In this document: piece after piece, positions 1-8,572 of the stretch
Layout: every line of letters starts with the position of its first letter
Numbering within the stretch: the stretch's first letter is position 1
NCBI RefSeq assembly: GCF_000143985.1
Contig: NC_014364.1
Location: forward strand, 744,001 to 808,000
Direction of reading: 5' to 3'
Source: Sediminispirochaeta smaragdinae DSM 11293
GTDB lineage: Bacteria; Spirochaetota; Spirochaetia; DSM-16054; Sediminispirochaetaceae
DNA: 64,000 nucleotides
The notes under the pieces: model-generated
The model's input: only the letters and a program-made list of their open reading frames with translations
Told to the model about the DNA's origin: nothing
The model's database searches: none
Translations under genes and position numbers: made by a program

Positions 1-777
1 AACTCCGTCATGGTTGCCGGTGACTTTACTCCCGCGGATGACGCGGTCTCCCTGCTTGATGCGAATACACAGCTTGATGATCTCTTTGCTTCGCAGTTTA
101 TCGATGAACCGGAAGCGGCAGGTGGGGATCTTGGGGAGCTCTCCATCGATGAGCTGCGGAAGCAACTATCTTCCCCCAGAGCGAAGCGGCAGGGGGAGGG
201 AAGCTGGAATTTTATGCTTCTTCGTACCGCTGCCGGCACCTCGTCCAAGGCCATTGCCAGGCAACTTCGCCCCCAGCTGTCGGCTCTCGGGGCCGAGCCG
301 GTGCTCTGGCATCAGGCGGCCGGCCCTGCCGCCATGTTGGTCCTGCTGCTCCAGGCTCTTTTTAACGGAGGCTACTTTCTGGTGATGATAGCCGGGATTA
401 TCGGCATTGCCAACATGTTTCTCGTGGCCGTGTTCAGGCGTACTTCGGATATCGGAACCCTGAGGGCCGTCGGTGCCGAGGATCGTGATATCCGCCTGCT
501 TGTCTACGGCGAGAATGTCGCGGTGGCTCTGGCCTCCGGAACAATCGGGGTGTTTCTTGCCTCTCTGCTTTTTGGGATAGTCAACAGTCGGGCCCTATCT
601 ATTGAGAATTCTCTTGTTGTGGCGTTGCTCGGTCGTTCGACCTTTCACTTCGAACCACATCTTGATACCGCCCTGGTAAGCATCCTCCTCTCCGTAGCGT
701 CCGGCCTTGTAGCCTCTCTCTTTCCCGTTCGTAAAGCCCTGCAAATCGAGCCCGTTGTGGCCATGAGGAGGGGCTAA
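1..777 (+). CDS. FtsX-family ABC transporter permease, C-terminal part
   Basis: The reading frame is already open at base 1, so the start lies upstream of the window; about 258 codons are visible. The C-terminal half has the FtsX/MacB permease layout: a hydrophobic segment (MLVLLLQALF..), a short cytoplasmic turn with FRRTSDIGTLRAVGA, two more membrane segments, and the terminal PVRKAL..EPVVAMRRG tail typical of these permeases. Such proteins pair with an ATPase to move lipoproteins or extract substrates from the inner membrane. It is followed one base later by a second FtsX permease and a LolA-like protein, so a LolCDE-like or MacB-like envelope export system is the best reading. The ATPase is not in the window. 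Confidence 0.85.
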   Translation, partial: NSVMVAGDFTPADDAVSLLDANTQLDDLFASQFIDEPEAAGGDLGELSIDELRKQLSSPRAKRQGEGSWNFMLLRTAAGTSSKAIARQLRPQLSALGAEPVLWHQAAGPAAMLVLLLQALFNGGYFLVMIAGIIGIANMFLVAVFRRTSDIGTLRAVGAEDRDIRLLVYGENVAVALASGTIGVFLASLLFGIVNSRALSIENSLVVALLGRSTFHFEPHLDTALVSILLSVASGLVASLFPVRKALQIEPVVAMRRG

Positions 778-778
778 G

Positions 779-2086
779 GTGAGATTCTTTCATGCCATCG
801 CTCTTTCGGCCCGCTACCTTTTCGGCCATTTTCGTAAGTACCTCTTTCTCTTCATTGCCCTAAGCTTCGGTTTTGCCTTTATCACCGTCATTACCTCCCT
901 CTCCGCAGGCATGCGCGATGCCGTTTTCCAGGCCGCTCAGCTGCACTACGGCGGCGATCTCTTTGTCCTTGGCTTCGATCGCTCCCCCGAAATAATGATC
1001 CACGTGAAAGATGGTAAGGCGGTGGATGAGGCAATTGCTATATCTCAGCTAAATCCCCAAGCCGTTCTTTACCGCACCAACTGCTTTGAGACAGCCGCCC
1101 TTTATTTCAATGGGAAAGCGGTTAGGCAGAAAAATGTCTTTGGTGTCGACTGGGATGCCGAAGCATCGCTTTTCGATGCGGTGGATATGAGCCGCGGTGA
1201 GGATGAGGAGGTCAATCTTGATGGTGGTGATACCATCATCATTTCCGCACCCGTTGCCAAGCTGCTTGGGGCAAAGATCGGTGATACGGTGCTGCTTCAG
1301 GTCGATACGTTGACCGGACAAAAAAACAGCGCCGATCTTCGAATCGCGGGCATTATCAGCGATGCCTCGCTTTTCGGCTATTACCGAAGCTTCATGGACC
1401 GGCGGGCCCTTAACGCGCTTTTGGGAATGGATTCTGACGAATACTCCTCCGCCGGTCTCCTTTTTTCCGATTTGAAGGGGATTGATGAGAAGGCCGCACG
1501 GCTGCATAACTCCATCTCAAGCCTGTTGCAGTCGGCCCCCTACATGGCGGACCGGGATGATTTTTCCTATCAGCTGAGCCGGAGCTGGGATGGGGTTCGC
1601 TATTTTGTCCTATCCCTGCCGGTCTATGTCTCCCAGGTGACAGAGCTGCTGTTTGCTCTGCAGGGCGGCTCGTACATCCTCTTTGCCATGATGCTCCTGA
1701 TCGTGTTTACCAGCAGCGTGCTTACCTATCGCCTTATCTTACATGAACGGCGAATGGAGTTTGCAACCATGCAGGCGATGGGCTTAGGGGAGGGGAGTCT
1801 CTTTGCCGTTCTTTTCTTCGAAGGGGCCATTCTTACCCTATTAAGTACCCTCTGCGGCTTCCTCTTTTCTCATGTCATACTGTTCATTCTTTCCCGTTTT
1901 TCCTATGATGCCATACCCGGCTTTGAGATCTTTTTGCGAAACGGCAGGCTCAGCGCCGAATTCTCTCCTGCCACCATTGCTGCCAATGTCGGGATTGTGC
2001 TTTCCGCCGTGGTGCTTGCCCTGTTGGGACCGGCGCTGAAGAGTCTTCGGGCCGATCTTGCCCAAGTCCTTGCCGGAGGTGAATGA
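779..2086 (+). CDS. FtsX-family ABC transporter permease
   Basis: A 435-residue protein starting at GTG 779, preceded by GAGGAGGGG a few bases upstream. It has one N-terminal membrane segment (YLFLFIALSFGFAF), a long extracytoplasmic domain of about 240 residues, and a C-terminal FtsX domain with three membrane helices. The cytoplasmic turn HERRMEFATMQAMG is the characteristic FtsX link after the first helix of that domain. It is translationally coupled to the preceding permease (one-base gap) and overlaps the next gene by four bases. The two permeases probably form a heterodimer, as LolC and LolE do; the substrate is not known from sequence. Confidence 0.88.
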   Translation: MRFFHAIALSARYLFGHFRKYLFLFIALSFGFAFITVITSLSAGMRDAVFQAAQLHYGGDLFVLGFDRSPEIMIHVKDGKAVDEAIAISQLNPQAVLYRTNCFETAALYFNGKAVRQKNVFGVDWDAEASLFDAVDMSRGEDEEVNLDGGDTIIISAPVAKLLGAKIGDTVLLQVDTLTGQKNSADLRIAGIISDASLFGYYRSFMDRRALNALLGMDSDEYSSAGLLFSDLKGIDEKAARLHNSISSLLQSAPYMADRDDFSYQLSRSWDGVRYFVLSLPVYVSQVTELLFALQGGSYILFAMMLLIVFTSSVLTYRLILHERRMEFATMQAMGLGEGSLFAVLFFEGAILTLLSTLCGFLFSHVILFILSRFSYDAIPGFEIFLRNGRLSAEFSPATIAANVGIVLSAVVLALLGPALKSLRADLAQVLAGGE

Positions 2087-2862
2087 TGCGCAGATATATG
2101 TTTCTTTTGATTTTTACTATGGCGGCCGTCTCCGCTGCCTTCCCCCTCTTTGCCGTCGATTATCAAGCCTTGCTGAAAAAGGCCGATTCCCTCGTATCCT
2201 TTCCCGAGAGTGATTTTTCGGCCCGATATACCATCGTTCGTGATGTTCCTGGTGAGGGGCGCGATACCACCGAATGCGTTATCTTCAGGCGTGACGCGGA
2301 GGAGAAATATGTGATCCTGATCTCCGAGCCTGAGATCAACCGGGGCCAGGGCTATCTGAAACAGGGGGATACCCTCTGGTTCTATGATCCCGACAGCCGC
2401 AAATTCAACTCGACCAGTTCGAAAAGCCGCTTTCAAAACAGCAATGCCCGGAATTCCGATTTTACCCGTTCGACCCTTGCCGAAGATTACCGTGCCCTTC
2501 GCGGAGAGCGGACCAAGCTTGGGCGCTTCGATTGCTGGCTCTTGCGCCTGGAGGCTACCAACGATCAGGTAACCTATCCCATCATGAACATATGGATCAG
2601 CGACGACGGGCTTGTGCGCAAAACCGAGGATTACAGCCTATCGGGTACGCTGCTTCGAACTACCGCCATTCCCTCCTACCAAAGCCTCGGAACAAAACAC
2701 ATCCCCGGCTACATGCTTATCGTCGAGAATCTCGAGGGGGCGATGGTAAACGGCTCCTTTGTCAATGAGAAAACACAGATTACTATTACCCAGCCGACAC
2801 TCAAAGAGCAGCCCAATTCCATTTATTCGAAGAATTTTCTCGAGCGCATGTCGCGTGAATGA
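2083..2862 (+). CDS. LolA-like outer membrane lipoprotein-sorting family protein
   Basis: A 259-residue secreted protein with an N-terminal signal peptide (hydrophobic run FLLIFTMAAVSAAFPLFA, cut near FA-VD). The mature part matches the COG2834 / LolA-like fold: a beta-rich lipid-carrier shape with WFYDPDSRKF and a central DYRALRGERTKLGRFDCW segment. Its ATG overlaps the stop of the upstream permease, so three genes form one unit. In other bacteria such proteins accompany FtsX permeases and handle lipids or lipoproteins in the periplasm. A U-tract terminator lies about 70 bases downstream. The exact cargo cannot be inferred. Confidence 0.8.
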   Translation: MMRRYMFLLIFTMAAVSAAFPLFAVDYQALLKKADSLVSFPESDFSARYTIVRDVPGEGRDTTECVIFRRDAEEKYVILISEPEINRGQGYLKQGDTLWFYDPDSRKFNSTSSKSRFQNSNARNSDFTRSTLAEDYRALRGERTKLGRFDCWLLRLEATNDQVTYPIMNIWISDDGLVRKTEDYSLSGTLLRTTAIPSYQSLGTKHIPGYMLIVENLEGAMVNGSFVNEKTQITITQPTLKEQPNSIYSKNFLERMSRE

Positions 2863-2930
2863 TGGGTGCTGATCAGGAGGACATTCTGAACTTCGTGTGC
2901 CTTTGACGATTTACCTTGCGGAATTTCAGG

Positions 2931-2954
2931 CCCCGGGGTGGACGGGGTTTTTTT
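2931..2954 (+). terminator. Rho-independent terminator of the FtsX/LolA-like operon
   Basis: CCCCG (2931-2935) pairs with CGGGG (2943-2947) across a 7-base loop and is followed by seven T residues (2948-2954). It lies about 70 bases after the stop of the LolA-like gene and ends that transcription unit. Confidence 0.8.
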
Positions 2955-2998
2955 GTGATGATTTTATATCACTATGATATATTCATGGGTCCTTTTAG

Positions 2999-3125
2999 TA
3001 GTGTCCCGAATATTGGTGGTAATGTGTCGTTTCCCCTGGAAAAAATCTTGCTTTTCCCCTCCTGCCTGTAATAAACGCTGAGAAAAAGAGTTAAGCTCCT
3101 TATACCACCAATATTCCTAACACTA
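2999..3125. mobile_element. MITE-like element with 23-bp imperfect terminal inverted repeats
   Basis: The 23 bases at 2999-3021 (TAGTGTCCCGAATATTGGTG...) are the inverse of 3103-3125 (...CACCAATATTCCTAACACTA) at 20 of 23 positions. They enclose 81 bases with no coding capacity. This is the build of a miniature inverted-repeat element or IS remnant. No clear target duplication is visible. A related end (18 of 20 bases) occurs at 55812-55831. No transposase is seen, so the assignment rests on structure only; a long regulatory hairpin is the alternative. Confidence 0.4.
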
Positions 3126-3258
3126 TATGCGCTTTCCAGCTAACAGGAAAAACATAGATGGTTAATTTTTGTCTAACAATTTTACTATAATATTGTTTAT
3201 ATGGTATATTAATTGTGTTCTTGGTGTAATATGAATTAATAATTTTACCGAGGTGGCG

Positions 3259-4146
3259 ATGGGTACCGATTGGTTGGAACGACTGCAGGCCGGGGAAAGC
3301 GAGCTTTCCCGAACAGAACGGGATCTTGTTTCGTACATCAATAATCATCCCGAATTTGCTGTCTCACTTACCCAGTTGAAGCTTGCCGAGGCTGCCGGAG
3401 TAAGCAAGCCGGTAGTTATCAGCTGTTTTCGTAAGCTCGGCTTCGTTGATTATCGAAGCTTTCAGAATTCGATCGAACAATTCTTTTCTACGCAGATAGA
3501 CGCCCTTCGTGCCTCTGAGCGTATGCAGGATCGGGTTCATTCCGTGGAAGAGCTTATCCATGAGGCCGCAGCGGTGGACATCCGCTCCCTTCAGCGGCTT
3601 GAGCGTTCGATCTCAGCGCAAACCCTCAACGACCTTGCCTCCCGTTGTTTTTCCGCCAGGACCCTCTATCTTTTCGGCGAGGGTACGGGCTACTATCCGG
3701 CTCACTACCTTGCTCAGCGCCTTCGGCGCTACGGGCGACAGGCCCTCATGGTGACCCAGGATCCGAGCCACCGCCCTGATCTCCTTCATCCGATGGGAAG
3801 TGACGACGTCCTTTTCCTTTTTCACTATAGCGACAACGATGCATGGCTGTGGCCGCTCCTCGATCTGGCACGTAAGCGATCGGTCTGGACCCTTCTGGTT
3901 TCGGCGACGATTCATCCCGACTATGTGGCCGGTGCTTCCTGCTTTCTTCACGTGCCCCGGGGTGAGTTCCAGTTCAAAAACAGCATTGCGGTACCCATGC
4001 ATTTTGCCAACTTAGTCTTACTTGCCTGTGAACTGATCTATCGGAACGAGGTAAAGGAGCAACTTACGGCATTGGAATCGACCCGAGGAGCCTGGAATCG
4101 GGCATCGGGAAAAAACATTCGTAAACAAGGAGGAAAAGATGCCTAA
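3259..4146 (+). CDS. MurR/RpiR family transcriptional regulator (HTH_6 + SIS)
   Basis: A 295-residue regulator: an N-terminal HTH_6 domain (about residues 5-80, with LAEAAGVSKPVVISCFRKLGF as the recognition part) and a C-terminal SIS sugar-phosphate-binding domain (about 125-260). I chose ATG 3259 because GAGGTG sits just upstream; an in-frame GTG at 3253 would place that motif inside the gene. It overlaps the solute-binding protein gene that follows by eight bases, so it heads the operon and probably senses a phosphorylated product of the imported sugar. The AT-rich upstream region has an inverted AACAAT/ATTGTT pair near 3176-3198 that could be its operator. Confidence 0.88.
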   Translation: MGTDWLERLQAGESELSRTERDLVSYINNHPEFAVSLTQLKLAEAAGVSKPVVISCFRKLGFVDYRSFQNSIEQFFSTQIDALRASERMQDRVHSVEELIHEAAAVDIRSLQRLERSISAQTLNDLASRCFSARTLYLFGEGTGYYPAHYLAQRLRRYGRQALMVTQDPSHRPDLLHPMGSDDVLFLFHYSDNDAWLWPLLDLARKRSVWTLLVSATIHPDYVAGASCFLHVPRGEFQFKNSIAVPMHFANLVLLACELIYRNEVKEQLTALESTRGAWNRASGKNIRKQGGKDA

Positions 4147-5440
4147 AAAGGTATTATTGCTCTCGCTAATCGCTGTTTTGGTAACGGTGAATGGATTTGC
4201 CGGAGGGCAGAAGGAGACTTCACAGGGGCCTGTGACGATCCAGATAGCCTACCCTGTGGCGGTGGATGCCCCGGTAACGGAGATCCTCGACGGCTATGCC
4301 AGGGATTTTATGGCGAGCCACCCCGGGGTAACGATCGAGCCCGTCTACGCAGGTGGATACACCGACATAAAGACCTCTATCCAAACCGCCATCGATGGCG
4401 GAGGTCAGGCTCCTGCCTTGGCGGTCATGCTTGCCACCGACCTTTTTGACTTGGTTAACGCCCAGTATGTGGAACCCTTGAGCGACTACGTGGATGAGAT
4501 GAAGGATGGTAAGACCTACCTGAACGATTTCCTCCCGGTTTTTCTTGATAACTCCTATTATCAGGGTAAGCTCTGGAGCCTTCCCTTTCAGCGGAGCGCT
4601 GTGGTGATGTACTACAACGCCGATCTGCTCGAAAAAGAGGGGATCACCCCACCTGACAGCTGGGATGCCCTTGCTTCGACCGCAGAGGCCCTGACTCTGA
4701 AGGATGGGGATGCTGTAAAACGCTGGGGCATCGAATGGCCTTCGGGATGGCCCTATTGGGTTTTTCAGCCCCTGGCGATTGGGGCCGGACAGAATATTAT
4801 CGGCGAGAGCGATACCGAGGTCTACTTCGATAATCCTTCGGTAATCGATGCGGTGAAGTACTACAACAGTCTCTCTGCCACGTATCACGCAATGCCCGCT
4901 GGGGTGCAGTCCTCATGGGGAAATGTGGTGCCCAATTTTGTTTCGGGCAATACGGCGATGATCGTCCATAGTTCCGGCAGCCTTTCTAAGATCCTTTCCC
5001 AGGCCGATTTTACGGTTGGTGTCTGCGGTGTTCCGGGGAAAGAAAAAGGTACCTTTGCCAGCGTTCCCGGAGGCGGCAACATCTACATGGTCTCCGGCTT
5101 AAGCGATGCGCAGAAAAAGGCCGCCTTTGAGTTTGCCGTCTTTATGACCGACCCTTCCCGTGCCGCTCAGTTTTCCATTCAGACCGGCTATATCGCCACG
5201 CGAAAGCGTGCCTATGATCAGGACGTCATGAAGGAGTACATCAAAGAGCATCCCCAGGCATTGGAGACCCGAAAGGCCCTGGATAATGCAGGCAAAGAGC
5301 TTTCGCTGCAAAACCTGAACCAGGTCCGTACGATCTTCCACACCTATATCCAGGCCGCCTTTAACGGTGACATGACGGCTGAGGCTGCAATGGCTCAGGC
5401 CCAAAAGGAAGCCGATGAGGCTCTCAAGGATTTTAGATAA
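4139..5440 (+). CDS. Sugar ABC transporter solute-binding protein (family 1)
   Basis: A 433-residue extracytoplasmic binding protein of the UgpB/MalE class. The signal peptide ends ..VNGFA, followed by GGQKE, with no lipobox cysteine. The mature domain contains the usual family motifs, including YYNADLLEKEGI (ligand-cleft strand) and a C-terminal helical lobe. It is preceded by AAGGAGG with ideal spacing and overlaps the RpiR regulator gene. Two permease genes follow after a strong hairpin. The substrate is unknown; glycerol-phosphate-like or oligosaccharide ligands are possible. The ATPase is not in this operon, so a shared MsmK/UgpC-like ATPase elsewhere is likely. Confidence 0.9.
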   Translation: MPKKVLLLSLIAVLVTVNGFAGGQKETSQGPVTIQIAYPVAVDAPVTEILDGYARDFMASHPGVTIEPVYAGGYTDIKTSIQTAIDGGGQAPALAVMLATDLFDLVNAQYVEPLSDYVDEMKDGKTYLNDFLPVFLDNSYYQGKLWSLPFQRSAVVMYYNADLLEKEGITPPDSWDALASTAEALTLKDGDAVKRWGIEWPSGWPYWVFQPLAIGAGQNIIGESDTEVYFDNPSVIDAVKYYNSLSATYHAMPAGVQSSWGNVVPNFVSGNTAMIVHSSGSLSKILSQADFTVGVCGVPGKEKGTFASVPGGGNIYMVSGLSDAQKKAAFEFAVFMTDPSRAAQFSIQTGYIATRKRAYDQDVMKEYIKEHPQALETRKALDNAGKELSLQNLNQVRTIFHTYIQAAFNGDMTAEAAMAQAQKEADEALKDFR

Positions 5441-5459
5441 CAATAACAGCCAACACCAT

Positions 5460-5502
5460 TCCCGCTTACCGGCACCCGATCCCTTCGGTGCTGGTGGCGG
5501 GA
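5460..5502 (+). promoter_or_regulatory. Strong hairpin between binding-protein and permease genes
   Basis: TCCCGC...ACC.GCACC pairs with GGTGC.GGT..GCGGGA around a 10-base loop. No U-tract follows. It probably protects or attenuates the mRNA so that more binding protein than permease is made. Four other transporter operons in the window have the same arrangement. Confidence 0.65.
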
Positions 5503-5518
5503 GCGGTTCGGAGTGCCC

Positions 5519-6400
5519 ATGATTCGAAAATCACACCCTCTCCTTCCCTATCTTTTGATTCTGCCTACGCTGGTTTTTGTTCTTATCTTCACCGTTTATC
5601 CCAGCATCTCAAGTATCGTCGGCAGCTTGTATCAGCATCGTCTCAACATTCCAAAGTATCGGGACCCTCAGTTCTTCGGCTTGGGGAATTACCGGGATCT
5701 CTTTGAAAGCCAGCAGTTTCGGCTCATTATGTCCAATACGGTGCGTTACGTGGTGGTTCTTGTTCCCGCCATGGTTGTGGCCTCGCTTTTTCTCGCCCTC
5801 TGGTTACGAAAAAAGCGTTTTGCCAGGCTCAGGGTTGCGATTTTTCATCCCACCATCCTTCCCATGGTATCTGCCGCAACGATCTGGCTTTTCTTTTTTA
5901 CCCCCGACTATGGTCTCTTTAACTCGTTTCTTCGCCTTTTCGGCTATTCGGGACCGGAAAACTGGATTGGAAACCCCGACATGGCCCTGTGGGCGATGGT
6001 TATCGTTGCGTTCTGGAAGGATACGGGATTTTATATGATCTTTTATCTTGCCGGGGTGCAAAATCTACCGAAGGATGTTTATGAAGCCCTGGAAATTGAA
6101 GGGGCAGGGCCTGTGACCACCTTTTTCCGCTTTACCCTGCCGCTGCTGCGAAGGACCACCCTTTTTGTCACCACCGTGGCCGTTATCGGTGCCTTTCGAA
6201 CCGTGGACCATGTCTTCGTGATGACCCAGGGAGGCCCCAGCGAGCGGAGTTCCCTTTTGCTCTACCACCTTTGGCAGGTGCGCTTTGAGAGCCTGAATGT
6301 GGGGCAGGCTTCGGCCATTACGGTCATTCTGATTCTCGTTCTTTTGCTGTTCACCATTGCGAATTTCATCTTCAGCGAAGGGAGGTCGAAGGATGTCTGA
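5519..6400 (+). CDS. Carbohydrate ABC transporter permease (MalF/UgpA type)
   Basis: A 293-residue inner-membrane permease with six predicted helices. The EAA loop that contacts the ATPase is visible (DVYEALEIEGAG...FTLPLL, near residues 185-212). ATG 5519 is chosen over GTG 5513 because GGAG sits five bases before it. It follows the binding protein after an intergenic hairpin and overlaps the next permease by eight bases. It should form the heterodimeric channel with that partner. Confidence 0.9.
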   Translation: MIRKSHPLLPYLLILPTLVFVLIFTVYPSISSIVGSLYQHRLNIPKYRDPQFFGLGNYRDLFESQQFRLIMSNTVRYVVVLVPAMVVASLFLALWLRKKRFARLRVAIFHPTILPMVSAATIWLFFFTPDYGLFNSFLRLFGYSGPENWIGNPDMALWAMVIVAFWKDTGFYMIFYLAGVQNLPKDVYEALEIEGAGPVTTFFRFTLPLLRRTTLFVTTVAVIGAFRTVDHVFVMTQGGPSERSSLLLYHLWQVRFESLNVGQASAITVILILVLLLFTIANFIFSEGRSKDV

Positions 6401-7265
6401 TATCCATGCTGTTAGTTCCGGCTCGAAAAAACAGCCCCGGGTTAGCGCACGTGTACTGCGCTGGATTGCGGCCGCCCTTGGCCTCTGCCTTGCCCTTCTG
6501 TGGTCCATGCCCCTTATCTGGGCGCTGATCGCAAGCCTTCGGCCTGCTGCCGAGCCCTTTGCCCGTGGACAGATCTGGTTTGGTTCGGCTTTGAGCCTTG
6601 GAAACTACCTGCGGGCCTTTTCTCTGGCTCCCTTTGCCCTCTATTTCCGTAATACCCTGATCCTGGTTGTCATGGTCCTTGCTGTCCAGTTGGTAACCAG
6701 CAGCCTGGCTGCCTTTGCCTTCTCCTTTTATCGCTTTCGTGGAGAGCGTATCTTGTTTACCCTTATCCTGACGCAGATGATGATTCCCACCGTTGCGCTG
6801 CTGGTACCGAATTTCCAGACCATCCGGGTCCTTGGCCTGTATGACCACATCGCGGCAATGGCTGTTCCCTTTTGGGGAAGCGCCTTTGGTGTCTTTCTCC
6901 TGCGTCAAAGCTTTCTCGGTATCCCCAGAGACTATGGCGACGCCGCGCTGGTCGACGGTTGCAGCTGGTCCCGTATCCTTTGGCATATCTATCTGCCCAT
7001 GGCCTCTCCTTCGGTGATAGCCTTTTCGATTTCTTCGATAAACTGGCACTGGAACAGTCTGCTTTGGCCCCTTATCATCACCCGCAGTGATGCCTCACGG
7101 CCGCTGACGGTGGGGCTTGCCCGTTTTACGCAGCTTGGAGAGATCGGAGCTCAGTGGGGATTGATGTCTGCGGCGACACTGATTGTGGCTTTGCCCCTTG
7201 TGGTTCTTTTCCTTATCTTCCAAAAGCGGTTTATGGAAGGCTATATGAGTTCGGGGTTGAAATGA
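6393..7265 (+). CDS. Carbohydrate ABC transporter permease (MalG/UgpE type)
   Basis: A 290-residue permease beginning at ATG 6393, preceded by GGGAGG. Six membrane segments are visible, with the conserved EAA-type loop DYGDAALVDGCS...IYLPM near residues 190-215. It overlaps the previous permease, and its stop overlaps the ATG of the following unknown gene, so translation is coupled through the whole unit. The substrate is presumably that of the family 1 binding protein at the head of the operon. Confidence 0.9.
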   Translation: MSDIHAVSSGSKKQPRVSARVLRWIAAALGLCLALLWSMPLIWALIASLRPAAEPFARGQIWFGSALSLGNYLRAFSLAPFALYFRNTLILVVMVLAVQLVTSSLAAFAFSFYRFRGERILFTLILTQMMIPTVALLVPNFQTIRVLGLYDHIAAMAVPFWGSAFGVFLLRQSFLGIPRDYGDAALVDGCSWSRILWHIYLPMASPSVIAFSISSINWHWNSLLWPLIITRSDASRPLTVGLARFTQLGEIGAQWGLMSAATLIVALPLVVLFLIFQKRFMEGYMSSGLK

Positions 7266-7768
7266 AAAAAGCTACGGAAACCGTGTGCTGGCAATGGGCC
7301 GACCCCAAGCACTTTGAGGCACATCAAGATGATTTTATTCGACCGGTAGGGGAGATATTGGAGGAGCTGCATGGCTTTCTGCCTCCCTTTCAGGCTGCAT
7401 CGAAGAGCGACAAGCCCATTGTTTTGGAGTGTGAATTGGAAGAGCCTGTCGGGCGAAGCGGCCTGAAAGTAGTTCGCCCCGAAGCGGACAAGAAGGACGA
7501 ATCCTTTTGGGCCTTTCGACGGGGGAGGGCTATCCCCTCTCATCTCATCTTTGCCGAAAAGGAGCTTACACGCTGGGTGTGTCTGTGGGGCTGGAGAAAA
7601 AAAGATGGCTTCGTTATTCATACGATCTATCCGGGACGCAGTGCTCCACGGGAGATCCATGATCCCGCCATCACCCTCGATCAGTTATCATCTGCCATAG
7701 AATTTTGGCGTTGCCATGCAATAGTAGTAACAGACAAGGGGGAGTTCAGCCTTGAGCCGGAAGCCTGA
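7262..7768 (+). CDS. Hypothetical protein, 168 aa, in sugar ABC operon
   Basis: I do not recognise this family. The ATG overlaps the permease stop (ATGA), which fixes the start and implies co-translation. The protein is soluble, with no signal peptide or membrane helix. It is rich in Trp and charged residues, and its C-terminal half has a compact FWAFRRGR...HLIF...CLWGW...FVIHTIYPGR...FWRCHAIV pattern, suggesting a single beta-rich domain. Its stop lies inside the next gene, a HAD phosphatase, so the two are probably functionally linked, for example in handling the imported sugar or its phosphate. Confidence 0.7.
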   Translation: MKKATETVCWQWADPKHFEAHQDDFIRPVGEILEELHGFLPPFQAASKSDKPIVLECELEEPVGRSGLKVVRPEADKKDESFWAFRRGRAIPSHLIFAEKELTRWVCLWGWRKKDGFVIHTIYPGRSAPREIHDPAITLDQLSSAIEFWRCHAIVVTDKGEFSLEPEA

Positions 7769-8477
7769 ACCCACAGCAGACAATCATATTCCGGCAATAA
7801 GCCTTCAATGGATTGAGACGTATCTGGGCCTGCATCTGCAGGAAGGTGTTGCCCTCTTTGATATCGATGGTACGGTGATGGATACCATCCCCCGCAATTA
7901 CCAAATTCTTAAGGAGGCAGTCTCGATTATTCCCCGCTTACGGCCGATAGTTGATACAATCGGGCCGGAGGCGTGCGGCTGGAATGTCTTTACCCCCCTT
8001 TCCGGTCGCATCCAGCTTACCGATGCGGAATCCCGGGAGCTTCGCCGATTCTGGCGGCAGCGTTTTTTCACCGATTCCTACCTTTCCTATGATAGGCCTT
8101 ATGCCGGTGTAAGGGAATTTTTGCAGGCGATTAGGAAACGGGGCCTGCCAATTGTCTATCTTACCGGCAGGGACAAGAAGAATATGAGTGCCGGAACCAT
8201 CGCTTCGTTTCAGACCCACAATATCCCCGTCGATGAACATACCCGCTTCCTTTTTAAGCCGGATGCAGCCATACCCGATCTCTCTTTCAAACAGGATGCC
8301 TGTCGCCGCCTTGCCGAAAACGAGCACGTAGTTTTTGCTGTTGAAAACGAACCGGCCAATGCCAATATGATGGTGGAATACTTCCCCAGTGCGTTGGTGA
8401 TGTTGGTCGAGACCATTACCAGCCCAAATCCGGCAGAGCCCGATCCCTCTATTATCCGGTTTTCCTCTTACCAGTGA
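7752..8477 (+). CDS. HAD-superfamily hydrolase
   Basis: A 241-residue HAD phosphatase starting at TTG 7752, preceded by GGGGGAG. Motif I is FDIDGTVMD (nucleophile and acid Asp), motif II is VYLTGRD, a lysine follows in RFLFKPD, and the motif IV region reads VENEPANAN, where Glu replaces the more common Asp pair. It overlaps the unknown 168-residue gene by 17 bases and ends the RpiR-regulated sugar operon. Its likely role is dephosphorylating a sugar phosphate that accumulates during uptake, or clearing a toxic intermediate; the substrate is not deducible. Confidence 0.8.
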   Translation: MSRKPEPTADNHIPAISLQWIETYLGLHLQEGVALFDIDGTVMDTIPRNYQILKEAVSIIPRLRPIVDTIGPEACGWNVFTPLSGRIQLTDAESRELRRFWRQRFFTDSYLSYDRPYAGVREFLQAIRKRGLPIVYLTGRDKKNMSAGTIASFQTHNIPVDEHTRFLFKPDAAIPDLSFKQDACRRLAENEHVVFAVENEPANANMMVEYFPSALVMLVETITSPNPAEPDPSIIRFSSYQ

Positions 8478-8572
8478 TCGTATTCGTGCCAACTATTATC
8501 CTATGTTAATGATTTTATGGTTAGGTTTCTGTACGTTCTATCTAAACAATGTCTACAAGGGGCACATTGAAT

